A stretch of DNA of 64,000 bases from Allocatelliglobosispora scoriae. GTDB taxonomy: Bacteria > Actinomycetota > Actinomycetes > Mycobacteriales > Micromonosporaceae. Position 1 is the stretch's first letter; each line of letters starts with the position of its first letter. A model generated the notes under the pieces. It was not told where the DNA came from and searched no databases. It was given only the letters and a program-made list of their open reading frames with translations. Position numbers and translations under genes: made by a program. The DNA is taken from assembly GCF_014204945.1 (NCBI RefSeq), contig NZ_JACHMN010000002.1:496001-560000 (forward strand). The letters run 5' to 3'. This document shows positions 11,350 to 19,532 of the stretch, piece by piece.

Positions 11350-11874
11350 ATGGGTTCTTGGGGCAGGTTGGTGCTGGGTTCGGTGCTGCTGGTGGCGGGG
11401 TGCACGGCTGCGGGTTCGCCCGCGCCGACGCCTGGGGCTGCGACCACTCCGGCCGGGAGTCCGGTCGCCACCGGGTGCGGGTCGAAGGTCGAGACCGGTT
11501 CGCTGCCGGACTGGGCCGACGCCGGATTCAGCGGGGACGCCAAGGTTCCGCACGTGTTCGGCGCGAAGGGCTCGATCGTCGGGGTGCTCTTCGGCTATCC
11601 GCTGCAGGCGGGGCGGACCGACGGCACCGCCAACAAGATCCTCTGGGTGGGCGGCCCGGCTCCGACGTCCGACACCTCCGCGCCCGACACGCTGGTCATC
11701 ACCGCCACGCTGGACGGGACCGCCACCACGGTCGTCCGCGAGGTGGCGGGCGGTCCCGGGCCCTCGATCACCGACATGCCGCAGGCCGGGTGCTGGCACC
11801 TGGAGCTGCGCTGGTCCGGCCGCACCGACACGATGGACCTGACCTACGGCGCACCGGCGTCCACCGGTAGTTGA
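11350..11874 (+). CDS. putative lipoprotein of unknown function
   Basis: A 174-residue lipoprotein. GGGAGG lies six bases before the ATG at 11350. The N-terminus has a hydrophobic stretch and a lipobox ending LLVAGC, so the mature protein should be acylated at that Cys and held on the outer face of the membrane. A Pro/Ala/Thr-rich linker follows, then a domain with two further cysteines (TGCGSK, QAGCWHLELRWSGRTDTMDL) that looks like a beta-sandwich. No enzyme motif is seen. The gene is bracketed by inverted repeats of about 50 bp, which suggests it may have arrived as a cassette. Confidence 0.75.
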   Translation: MGSWGRLVLGSVLLVAGCTAAGSPAPTPGAATTPAGSPVATGCGSKVETGSLPDWADAGFSGDAKVPHVFGAKGSIVGVLFGYPLQAGRTDGTANKILWVGGPAPTSDTSAPDTLVITATLDGTATTVVREVAGGPGPSITDMPQAGCWHLELRWSGRTDTMDLTYGAPASTGS

Positions 11875-11925
11875 TCCTGACTTCTGTTGCTGATCCGACG
11901 GCGTGTCCAGCATGAAAGTTCAGGG
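11868..11925 (-). repeat. right copy of the inverted repeat flanking the lipoprotein gene
   Basis: The reverse complement of this segment carries TGCTGGACACGCCG, a variable core, then AAGTCAGGATCAACT, matching the left copy at 11230-11281. Both copies also share CCCCTGAA at the outer end. It begins at the lipoprotein stop codon. Confidence 0.7.
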
Positions 11926-12019
11926 GGGATCGGCCGTTCCGGTCGAGGTGGGGTGCCGGGACGCCTCGATGGGTGGACCTTGGTGGATGTCTGTCGAGGC
12001 GCCCGGGTAGCGTGCAGTG

Positions 12020-12685
12020 ATGACGTCGTGGGAAGTGTGGCGGCAGGACGACAACGGCGTTCGCTACAGGATGAGCACGCACAGCGACCGGATCGACGCG
12101 ATCACCCGGGTGATCGTGATGGAGTCCGGCCCGGTCCACAAGCAGATGTACTGGGTGGACGGGCCCAACCGCCCGGCCTGCAAGACGCTGCGCGACGCCT
12201 ACAAGCGGGTCGCCCTCGCCGGGCAGGCCGCAAGCGCCGCAGGCAGGACGCTGACGGAGTTCCTCGGGAGCTGGTGGCTGGTGAGCCGGCCGCTCGCCGA
12301 CCTGCCCGAGCTGGACCTCGACACGATGACGGCGATGCTGACGGCGGCGATGACGGCGACACCGCGCCAGATCCCCGAGGTGCGGACGGCGTCGCCGGGC
12401 GCGGCGGCGAGCCATGCGGAGTGGACGCAGCTCATCCTCGCCCAGATCGCCGACCTGCGCGAGCTCTCGATGACCGGAGACCTCGGCCGGTACGGGCACT
12501 TCGGCGTCGACGCACCGTCGGGCCTGCGCCGGGGCACCGGAGTGCGCTGGTTCAACCTCGACGTCGAGTCCTATGTGGAGTGCGGGCTGGCGGGATTCCT
12601 CGACTACCACCCCGACAAGGCCTTCAGCACCGTCGACTGGGGGCACCTGACCCATATCGCCCGCTGCGGCCAGTCCTACGAATGA
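12020..12685 (+). CDS. hypothetical protein (221 residues)
   Basis: A cytoplasmic protein with no signal peptide or membrane segment. It starts at the ATG at 12020; a GTG directly before it is also possible. The N-terminal part (WEVWRQDDNGVRYRM...DRIDAITRVIVMESGPVHKQMYWV) looks like a small alpha/beta fold. A hydrophilic helical middle and a C-terminal region rich in Trp, His and Asp (VRWFNLDVESYVECGLAGFLDYHP) follow. Codon use matches its neighbours, so it is probably a real gene. I do not recognise the family. Confidence 0.6.
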   Translation: MTSWEVWRQDDNGVRYRMSTHSDRIDAITRVIVMESGPVHKQMYWVDGPNRPACKTLRDAYKRVALAGQAASAAGRTLTEFLGSWWLVSRPLADLPELDLDTMTAMLTAAMTATPRQIPEVRTASPGAAASHAEWTQLILAQIADLRELSMTGDLGRYGHFGVDAPSGLRRGTGVRWFNLDVESYVECGLAGFLDYHPDKAFSTVDWGHLTHIARCGQSYE

Positions 12686-12738
12686 CCTCCTCTCCGCCCT
12701 GAGGAGCGGGACATCCGGTCCGCGTGTGCCCGAGTCGT

Positions 12739-13032
12739 TCAGGGACCGCTGTTGCCTCGCAGCCTCCGCGACGGGTGACCAACAGCGGCATATCCCATGA
12801 CCGCGCCGGAGCAGGCCGGGATTCCCTCGACGAACGCCACGATCAGGTCACCGGCGACACTGTGAAACGGCGATGCCAGCCAGGAGGCGAACCAGGAGGA
12901 CCCGAGAATCAGCGGAAGGACGACCAACAACCCGACCTTGTCGTTGACGAGGCCGAGGAGCACACCGGCGCACAATCCGGCTGCGGCCATCCCCACGGCC
13001 GATACGAGGAGAGCGGCGGGGGCGTCCGACAT
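12739..13032 (-). CDS. small membrane protein, probably frameshifted at its 5' end
   Basis: This open stretch encodes two or three hydrophobic segments (AALLVSAVGMAAAGLCAGVL, GLLVVLPLILGSSWFAS) and ends with a basic tail. The ATG at 13032 has no convincing ribosome binding site. Upstream, another minus-strand frame gives MIKVLRVSAAVAG, which looks like the missing N-terminal segment. Adding one base to the C5 run at 13082-13086 (G5 on the coding strand) would join the two frames from an ATG at 13121. Either the gene is broken or there is a homopolymer sequencing error. The function is unknown. Confidence 0.5.
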   Translation of the reverse strand: MSDAPAALLVSAVGMAAAGLCAGVLLGLVNDKVGLLVVLPLILGSSWFASWLASPFHSVAGDLIVAFVEGIPACSGAVMGYAAVGHPSRRLRGNSGP

Positions 13033-13345
13033 CGAGCCGCCGATGCGAGCGGACAACCAGCCGGAGCCGAACCCGATACGACCCCCGCAACAGCCGCCGA
13101 GACACGGAGAACCTTGATCATCGCGGCAGCGTACTGCACCGACGCGCAGCAGAGGTTCCGGTCAGCGGAAAGGTCCACCGCACACTCCGTAGCGCAATCA
13201 CCCGCGAATCACCCCGATGCCGACAGACGGGTGATTTTGCCGATGCGGGCAGGTCCACCCCGCACAGACGATGGCATGTATCGATATGACGATGCCGTCA
13301 CCTCCGCCCGAGGCCGACGGTGTCGCCCCAGAGGAAGGGATCGAC

Positions 13346-14236
13346 ATGCAACCATCGCACTCCCCCACCCGGCGCCCGCTCCGCGCCCGGGTGCTCGGCG
13401 GCCTCGCACTTGCCCTGGTCGGCACCACCCTGCTCGCCTCCCCCGCGCAGGCTGCCGACAATCCCTACGAGCGCGGCCCCGCTCCCACCAACGCCAGCAT
13501 CGAGGCGAGCCAGGGACCGTTCGCCACCTCCTCGGTGAACGTCTCGTCGACCGTCCCCGGCTTCGGCGGCGGTGTCATCTACTACCCGACCACCACCACG
13601 GCGGGCACCTTCGGCGCCGTCGCGATCTCCCCCGGGTACACGGCCCGCTGGTCGAGCCTGTCGTGGCTCGGTCCGCGCCTCGCCTCGCAGGGATTCGTCG
13701 TGATCGGCATCGAGACCAACTCGATCTACGACCAGCCGGCCAGCCGGGGAGACCAGCTCCTCGCCGCGCTGGACTACCTGGTCAACAGCTCGTCCGTGCG
13801 GACCCGGGTGGACGGCACCCGGCTCGCGGTCGCCGGCCACTCGATGGGCGGCGGCGGCACCCTGGAAGCGGCGAAGGACCGCCCGTCACTGCAGGCGGCG
13901 GTTCCGCTCGCGCCGTGGAACCTGACCAAGTCGTGGACCAGCCTCCAGGTGCCCACGCTGATCTTCGGTGGCGAGTCCGACACGGTCGCACCCGTGAGCT
14001 CGCACTCGGAGCCCTTCTACAACAGCATCCCGTCCGCGTCGGAGAAGGCGTACATCGAGCTCAACAACGCCTCGCACTTCTTCCCGCAGACGCCGAACAC
14101 GACGGTCGCGAAGTACGCGATCTCGTGGCTGAAGCGCTTCGTGGACAACGACACCCGCTACGAGCAGTTCATCTGCCCGCTGCCGTCGAGCTCCGCGATC
14201 GAGGAGTCCCGGGGCACCTGCCCCTACATCAGCTGA
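13346..14236 (+). CDS. secreted polyester hydrolase, cutinase/PETase family
   Basis: A 296-residue secreted alpha/beta hydrolase closely resembling actinobacterial cutinases such as those of Thermobifida. GAGGAAGGGA precedes the ATG. The signal peptide ends near SPAQA-A37, and the mature protein opens with DNPYERGPAPT as in those enzymes. Catalytic residues are Ser166 (GHSMGGGG), Asp212 (GESDTVAP) and His244 (NASHFFP). Tyr98 and Met167 form the expected oxyanion pair, and Trp191 (APWNLTK) is the wobble-tryptophan position. The only mature cysteines, Cys277 and Cys292, match the C-terminal disulfide, so it is type I, without the second disulfide of the Ideonella enzyme. The loop after GYT reads ARWSSLSW, unlike the usual GTEASIAW. 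It should hydrolyse cutin-like polyesters; activity on PET is inferred. Confidence 0.93.
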   Translation: MQPSHSPTRRPLRARVLGGLALALVGTTLLASPAQAADNPYERGPAPTNASIEASQGPFATSSVNVSSTVPGFGGGVIYYPTTTTAGTFGAVAISPGYTARWSSLSWLGPRLASQGFVVIGIETNSIYDQPASRGDQLLAALDYLVNSSSVRTRVDGTRLAVAGHSMGGGGTLEAAKDRPSLQAAVPLAPWNLTKSWTSLQVPTLIFGGESDTVAPVSSHSEPFYNSIPSASEKAYIELNNASHFFPQTPNTTVAKYAISWLKRFVDNDTRYEQFICPLPSSSAIEESRGTCPYIS

Positions 14237-14246
14237 CCTGAGCCGT

Positions 14247-14274
14247 CGGTGCCCGGCCGCCCGGCCGGGCACCG
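14247..14274 (+). terminator. hairpin terminator after the polyester hydrolase gene
   Basis: A perfect 13-bp inverted repeat, CGGTGCCCGGCCG at 14247-14259 and its complement at 14262-14274, lies ten bases after the stop codon. It is a strong GC-rich hairpin of the kind that ends actinomycete transcripts. Confidence 0.7.
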
Positions 14275-14340
14275 CCATGTCGCCCACATCGGCAGGAACA
14301 AAGTCTTTCTTCGCTGTTACGTCTGAGTAACACTGAAGCC

Positions 14341-17091
14341 ATGGTTAATGCATTGGCAGTGCAAATTCTTCCGCTGCGCGGCCGCGACCGCGAGCTCGCC
14401 GCCATCTCCGCGCTGGTCGAACGCGCCCGGCACGGCCGTGGCGGCGCGCTGCTGCTCACCGGCGAGGCAGGCCTCGGCAAGACCACCCTCCTCGCCGTGG
14501 CCGAGCAGGCGACGGCGCACGCGATGCAACGGCAGGGCGGCACCGGCACGCTGCTCGCCACCGCCGGGCTCGGCGACGAGGCGGGGCTGCCCTACGCGGC
14601 GCTGCAGCGGCTGGTCGAGCCGCTACTCGACCGGGTCGACGGTCTCGTACCGCACCAGGCCCGGGTGCTGCGCCGGGCGCTCACCGGCGGCGGCTGCCCC
14701 GACAGCGACCGGCTCGCCCTCTGCATGGCCGTCCTCGACCTGCTCGGCGGCGCGGGCCCGCTGCTCTGCCTCGCCGACGACCTGCACGACATGGATCCGC
14801 CGTCGGTGGAGGCGATCGTCTTCAGCGCCCGCCGCCTCGGGCACCTTCCGGTGGCGATGCTGCTCGCCAGCCGCGACGACGCCCCGGCCGCCGGGCTCAC
14901 CACGATCGGTCTCGCCCCGCTGACGAGCTGCGATGTCGCACTGCTGCTCAACGACGTGCTCGACGGGCCGGTCGACGGCACGGTTCCGGCGGCGCTCACC
15001 CGCGTCGCGCAGGGCAATCCGCAGGCGGTGATCGAGCTCGCCGGGCTGCTGACTCCGCAGCAGCGGACCGGGCAGGCGCCGCTGCCCGAGGAGCTGCCGG
15101 TGGACGGGGAGCTCGGCCGGGCGTACCGGCTGGAGGTTTCCCGCCTGCCCGCGGAGACGCGCTGGCTGCTGCTGCTCGCGGCCGCGGAGCCGGGCCTCGA
15201 CGCAGGGACGCTGACGCGCGCGGCGGAGGCCTGCGGCATCGACGTCGCCGCGCTCGCACCGGCCGAGCGGCGCGGCCTCGTCGAGGTCGGCGCGACCGTG
15301 GCGTTCGGCCACCCGCTCGTACGCACCCTCTCCTACCTGGACGCGCCGCTCGCCCAGCGCCGCGCCGCGCACCGGGTGCTCGCCCGCGTGCTGCACGGCC
15401 ACGACCAGCGGCTACGTCGGGCAGTGCACAGCGCGGCTGCCGTCAGCGGACCCGACCCGGTCCTCGCCACCGAGCTGGAGCAAGCAGCGCGCGGCGGCGA
15501 CTACACCCAGGCATCGGCGGCGCTGGAGCGGGCCGCGGAGCTCTCGGCGACCCCCGACGACGCGGCCGCCCGGCTCGTCACCGCCGCCCGCTACGCCTGG
15601 CTCGGCGGCCACCCCCACCGGGCCCGGCAGCTGCTCACCAGCGCCCGGCCGGTCGCCGACGGCCCGGCCGAGCTGCTCGCCGGTGAGATCGAGCTGCGGG
15701 CCGGAGCCACCGCCACCGCGATCGACGCCCTGATCCGAGCGGCCGACCTGCTCGCCGGGAGCCGCCGCGACCTTGCCGCCGCCGCACTGCTGCGCGCGGG
15801 CGAGGCTGCCTGCTTCGCGGGTGACCACGCCCGTTACGTCGAGCTCGCCGACCGGGTGGCGGGCTGGCGCCGCCCCGGCGACGACCCCCGTCTCCAGGTC
15901 GTCTACGAGCACATCGCCGGGTTCGCCGCGACCTTCACCGGGGAGCACGTCGCCGCCTCGCACCACCTGCAGCGGGTCGCCGAGCTCGCCGACGAGATAG
16001 GCGACTCCGGGCCGCTCGCCTCGGCCGCCGCATCGGCGCTGTTCACCGGCGACACCGCCGCCGCGCACCGGCACGCCGCGAAGGCCGTGCGGATCGCCCG
16101 GGACCGGGGCGACCTCGCCGCACTCCCGCTCGCGCTGAGCATGCTCGCCTACGCCGAGTTCTGGTTCGGCCGGTACGCCGTGGCCGAGGCCGTCTGTCTC
16201 GACGGCGTCGCGGCGGCGAGGGCCGGTGGCCAGGAGAACTACGCCGGTGACCATCTCGGCATGCTCGCCGTCCTCGCGGCGCTGCGCGGCGAGCGTGCCC
16301 TCGTGGCGCAGCGGCTCGCCGAGATCACCGTCCCGCCGGGCGCGCTGAGCCGGCCCCGGGCACTGGGCCGCTGGGCGCTCGCGGTGCTCGACATCCTCGA
16401 CGGGCGCCCGCAGGAAGCCGTCGAACGGCTGCTCTCCATCGCCGACCCCGCCACCGGGGCCGGGCATGTGATCGTGCAGATCATGGCGACGCCGTGGCTG
16501 GTCGAGGCGGCGTGCCGGGCCGAGGAGCCGGAACGGGCGGCACCGGCACTCGCCGCGTTCGACCAGTGGGCGCTGACGATCGGCGAGCCCGGCCGCCGCG
16601 CCCTCTCGGCCCGCTGCCATGCCCTGATGGCCCCTCGCGGCAGCGAGGAAGCCTGGCGCGGGTTCGCCGAGGCCGTGGCCCTGCACCTCGCCGGGGAGGG
16701 CGAGTTCGAGCGGGCGCGGACGGAGCTGCACTACGGCCAGGAGCTGCGCCGCAGCCGGCGCCCCCGGGACGCCCGGGAGCACCTGCGCCGCGCGCTGGAG
16801 GCGTTCGACCAGCTCAGCCTGCCCGCGTGGACCGAGCAGGCGCGCAGCGAGCTGCGCGCGGCCGGCGAAGCGATCGCCACGGCGCCCACGATCACCACCC
16901 CGCCGGCGACGGCGCAGGCACTCACCGCGCAGCAGCTCACGATCGCCCGGCTCGTCGCGTCGGGGGCGACGAACCGCGAGGTCGCCGACCGGCTCTTCCT
17001 GAGCCCGCGCACGGTCGACCACCACCTGCGCAACATCTTCAGCCGACTCGGTGTCCGCTCGCGGACCGAACTCGCCCGAACCCTGTCCTGA
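14341..17091 (+). CDS. LuxR-family AAA regulator (LAL type)
   Basis: A 916-residue large ATP-binding LuxR regulator. Walker A is GEAGLGKT (41-48), Walker B is around LLCLADD (141-147), a long alpha-helical TPR-like region fills the middle, and the C-terminal LuxR helix-turn-helix covers about 857-916 (LTAQQLTIARLVASGATNREVADRLFLSPRTVDHHLR). Such proteins usually activate transcription when they bind ATP and a ligand, often for secondary metabolism or sugar use. It stands alone in its direction after a terminator, so the target is not evident. The start has no clear ribosome binding site. Confidence 0.92.
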   Translation: MVNALAVQILPLRGRDRELAAISALVERARHGRGGALLLTGEAGLGKTTLLAVAEQATAHAMQRQGGTGTLLATAGLGDEAGLPYAALQRLVEPLLDRVDGLVPHQARVLRRALTGGGCPDSDRLALCMAVLDLLGGAGPLLCLADDLHDMDPPSVEAIVFSARRLGHLPVAMLLASRDDAPAAGLTTIGLAPLTSCDVALLLNDVLDGPVDGTVPAALTRVAQGNPQAVIELAGLLTPQQRTGQAPLPEELPVDGELGRAYRLEVSRLPAETRWLLLLAAAEPGLDAGTLTRAAEACGIDVAALAPAERRGLVEVGATVAFGHPLVRTLSYLDAPLAQRRAAHRVLARVLHGHDQRLRRAVHSAAAVSGPDPVLATELEQAARGGDYTQASAALERAAELSATPDDAAARLVTAARYAWLGGHPHRARQLLTSARPVADGPAELLAGEIELRAGATATAIDALIRAADLLAGSRRDLAAAALLRAGEAACFAGDHARYVELADRVAGWRRPGDDPRLQVVYEHIAGFAATFTGEHVAASHHLQRVAELADEIGDSGPLASAAASALFTGDTAAAHRHAAKAVRIARDRGDLAALPLALSMLAYAEFWFGRYAVAEAVCLDGVAAARAGGQENYAGDHLGMLAVLAALRGERALVAQRLAEITVPPGALSRPRALGRWALAVLDILDGRPQEAVERLLSIADPATGAGHVIVQIMATPWLVEAACRAEEPERAAPALAAFDQWALTIGEPGRRALSARCHALMAPRGSEEAWRGFAEAVALHLAGEGEFERARTELHYGQELRRSRRPRDAREHLRRALEAFDQLSLPAWTEQARSELRAAGEAIATAPTITTPPATAQALTAQQLTIARLVASGATNREVADRLFLSPRTVDHHLRNIFSRLGVRSRTELARTLS

Positions 17092-17136
17092 CCTGGGGTC
17101 CGTTTGATCGGGAGGGGGTTGCGGGAACATGACGGT

Positions 17137-18723
17137 GTGTCTGTCACCACCTGGTTCCTCACGAAGTCCGAACGCGGCAACGCCGCTACCACGATCGACA
17201 GCCGCAACCCCGACGGCCTCGCCTGGACGGAGGGCAACCGGGTCCGCGCGCTGGTGCACGGCTCCGCCTACTTCCGCGAGCTGCTCACGGCCATCGAGGG
17301 CACCGACGCGGGCGACGTCGTCATGTTCACCGATTGGCGCGGCGACCCCGACGAGCAGCTCGACGGGCCGGGTACCGAGATCGCGACCGTGCTCGCCGCC
17401 GCGGCGAAGCGCGGCGTCGTCATCAAAGGCCTGATCTGGCGGTCCCACCACGACAGCCTGCAGTTCAGCGCCGGACCCAACCGCGAGCTCGTCGACGCGA
17501 TCCAGGCCGCGGGCGGGGACTGCCTGCTCGACATGCGCGTCAAGGTCGGCGGTTCCCACCACCAAAAGCTCTTCCTGGTACGCCACCAGGGCCGCCCCGA
17601 GGCCGACGTGGCCTTCGTCGGCGGGATCGACGTCTGCCACAGCCGCAACGACGGACCCGAGCACCTCGGCGACCCGCAGTCGGTCCCGATGGCGCAGTCC
17701 TACGGCGAGCGTCCGCCCTGGCACGACGTGCAGCTGGAGATCCGGGGACCCGCGGTCGGCGACGTCGAGACGGTGTTCCGCGAGCGCTGGAACGACCCGG
17801 CGGAGCTCTCCAGCAGCCTGGTCCACCGGCTGCGGGACAAGCTGGAGCGGCGCAAGGCCGACCCGGACGAACTGCCCCGGCGGCTTCCCGACCCACCGGC
17901 CCGGACGGCGCTGCCGGGCGGCACGGCGGGGGTGCCGCAGCACGTCCAGGTGCTGCGTACCTATCCGCGACTGCGGACCTCGCCCTACCCGTTCGCGCCG
18001 AGGGGCGAGCGCAGCATCGCCCGGGGCTATCTCAAGGCGATCTCCCAGGCCCGGAAGCTGATCTACGTGGAGGATCAGTACCTGTGGTCGGAGGAGGTGA
18101 TCCGGCCCTTCGCGGCCGCGTTGGAGGCCAATCCCGAGCTGCACGTGATCGCCGTGCTGCCGATGTTCCCCGACTCGGCGAACCGGGCGGTCGCCGACGC
18201 GCAGGCGTACGGGCGGCACAAGGCCCTGTCGATGCTGCGCAAGGCGGGCGGCGACCGGGTCGCGTCCTATGGCATCGAGAACGAGGACTGCACGCCGATC
18301 TACGTCCACGCGAAGGTCTGCATCATCGACGACACCTGGGCGACGGTCGGCTCCGACAACTTCAACCTCCGGTCGTGGACCTATGACAGCGAGCTGACCT
18401 GCGCCGTCTTCGACCCGACCGGCGGCGACGGCCTGCCGCGGGACCTGCGGCTGACGCTCAACCGCGAGCATCTCGGCCGCTCCGACGACGATGAGGAGTT
18501 GCTGGACCCGGCGGCGGTGTTCGCGGCGTTCGCCGCCTGCGCGCGGGACCTCGACGCCTGGCACGACGGCGGCCGCTCGGGTCCCCGGCCGGTCGGCAGA
18601 CTGCGTGCCTACCAGCCGCCAGAGGTGGCGCATTGGCGGCGGCCGCTGGCCCGGATGGTCTACCAGGCGGTCTGCGATCCGGACGGCAGGCCCACCAAGC
18701 TGCGGCTCCGCAACAGGTTCTGA
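17137..18723 (+). CDS. phospholipase D-family protein
   Basis: A protein of about 528 residues with two PLD-type catalytic motifs. The second is canonical (YVHAKVCIIDD followed by GSDNFNLRS). The first reads SHHQKLFLVR: His and Lys are present, but the Asp of HxKxxxxD is replaced by Arg. Conserved GGIDVCHSRND and YVEDQYLWSEE segments also fit PLD enzymes. No signal peptide is seen, so it probably acts on phospholipids or another phosphodiester at the inner side of the membrane. The start is uncertain: the frame is open from a TTG at 17104, and the GTG at 17137 with GCGGGAA upstream is my choice. Confidence 0.88.
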   Translation: MSVTTWFLTKSERGNAATTIDSRNPDGLAWTEGNRVRALVHGSAYFRELLTAIEGTDAGDVVMFTDWRGDPDEQLDGPGTEIATVLAAAAKRGVVIKGLIWRSHHDSLQFSAGPNRELVDAIQAAGGDCLLDMRVKVGGSHHQKLFLVRHQGRPEADVAFVGGIDVCHSRNDGPEHLGDPQSVPMAQSYGERPPWHDVQLEIRGPAVGDVETVFRERWNDPAELSSSLVHRLRDKLERRKADPDELPRRLPDPPARTALPGGTAGVPQHVQVLRTYPRLRTSPYPFAPRGERSIARGYLKAISQARKLIYVEDQYLWSEEVIRPFAAALEANPELHVIAVLPMFPDSANRAVADAQAYGRHKALSMLRKAGGDRVASYGIENEDCTPIYVHAKVCIIDDTWATVGSDNFNLRSWTYDSELTCAVFDPTGGDGLPRDLRLTLNREHLGRSDDDEELLDPAAVFAAFAACARDLDAWHDGGRSGPRPVGRLRAYQPPEVAHWRRPLARMVYQAVCDPDGRPTKLRLRNRF

Positions 18724-18731
18724 GGCGGCAC

Positions 18732-18778
18732 TTGACGCTATAACCCTAGTGGGGTTACACATATATGACCCCACTAGG
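18732..18778 (+). promoter_or_regulatory. promoter with overlapping inverted-repeat operator
   Basis: TTGACG (18732-18737) and TTACAC (18755-18760) are spaced by 17 bases. A perfect 11-bp inverted repeat, CCTAGTGGGGT (18745-18755) and ACCCCACTAGG (18768-18778), covers the -10 box and runs into the AGGAGGAG ribosome binding site. The downstream gene begins with a ribbon-helix-helix DNA-binding motif, so autorepression is likely. Confidence 0.7.
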
Positions 18779-18785
18779 AGGAGCC

Positions 18786-19532
18786 GTGGTGCCGAAGATC
18801 AACGTCTACCTGTCCGATGAGCTCGCCGACGCCGTCAAGGCCGCGGGCGTGCCCGTCTCCGCCGTCTGCCAGCGCGCTCTGGAGCAGGCCGTCCGCCGGA
18901 TCACCGCGATCCGGGAGACCGCCCTCGCCGGCCTCTCCGCCGAAGAACTCGCCGCGGCGCTGCCCAACTTCACCGCCCGCACCCGCATCGTCATCCAGCT
19001 CGCCGGCGATCAGGCCCGCGCCGACGGCGCACCCGCGGTCGGCACCGCCCACCTGCTCTCGGCGCTGATCGCCGAGGGCACCAGCCTCGGCCTGCGGGTG
19101 CTGGAGGCGATGGAGATCGACCCCGAGCAGCTCGACGGCGCCCTCGCCCAGCGGCAGTTCGCGGAGGCACCGGCCGGTGCGGGCACGGCGCAGCGGTTCA
19201 GCGCACCCGCCGCGGCCGCGATGGAGTTCGCCGCCGGCGAGGCGATCGGGTTCGGCCACAACTACGTCGGCTGCGAGCACCTGGTGCTCGGGCTCATCGC
19301 CGAACCAGACGGCACCGGCGGGCAGGTGCTGCGCTCGCTCGGCGCCGACCTGCGGTCCACCCGCCGGGCCGTCGCCGCGGCGCTGGCCGGTGCCGTCCAC
19401 CTCCAGCCGAAGCACACCGCGACGCACGCCACGCCTGCCGCACCCGACGCCGGCGTGCTGATGGCGGCCCTGCACCAGGAGTTGCGGCCGCTGGTCGAGC
19501 GGATCGAGCGGCTGGAGGAACGCCTCGGATGA
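18786..19532 (+). CDS. RHH-domain / Clp N-terminal-domain fusion protein
   Basis: A 248-residue protein. The AGGAGGAG at 18776-18783 supports the GTG at 18786 or 18789. Residues about 3-40 (PKINVYLSDELADAVKAAGVPVSAVCQRALEQAV) look like a ribbon-helix-helix DNA-binding unit of the CcdA type. Residues about 60-205 form the two repeats of a ClpA/ClpC N-terminal domain (AVGTAHLLSALIAE, YVGCEHLVLGLIAE). There is no AAA module, so it is not a chaperone ATPase. A helical C-terminus (QELRPLVERIERLEERLG) may be a short coiled coil. The likely role is a repressor linked to Clp adaptor or degron sensing. It is translationally coupled to the next gene. Confidence 0.85.
   Translation: MVPKINVYLSDELADAVKAAGVPVSAVCQRALEQAVRRITAIRETALAGLSAEELAAALPNFTARTRIVIQLAGDQARADGAPAVGTAHLLSALIAEGTSLGLRVLEAMEIDPEQLDGALAQRQFAEAPAGAGTAQRFSAPAAAAMEFAAGEAIGFGHNYVGCEHLVLGLIAEPDGTGGQVLRSLGADLRSTRRAVAAALAGAVHLQPKHTATHATPAAPDAGVLMAALHQELRPLVERIERLEERLG

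Noticed and set aside
15412-18774. A 1120-codon minus-strand open frame
   Set aside because: It lies opposite the LAL regulator and PLD genes, both well supported, and its translation is low in complexity without motifs.
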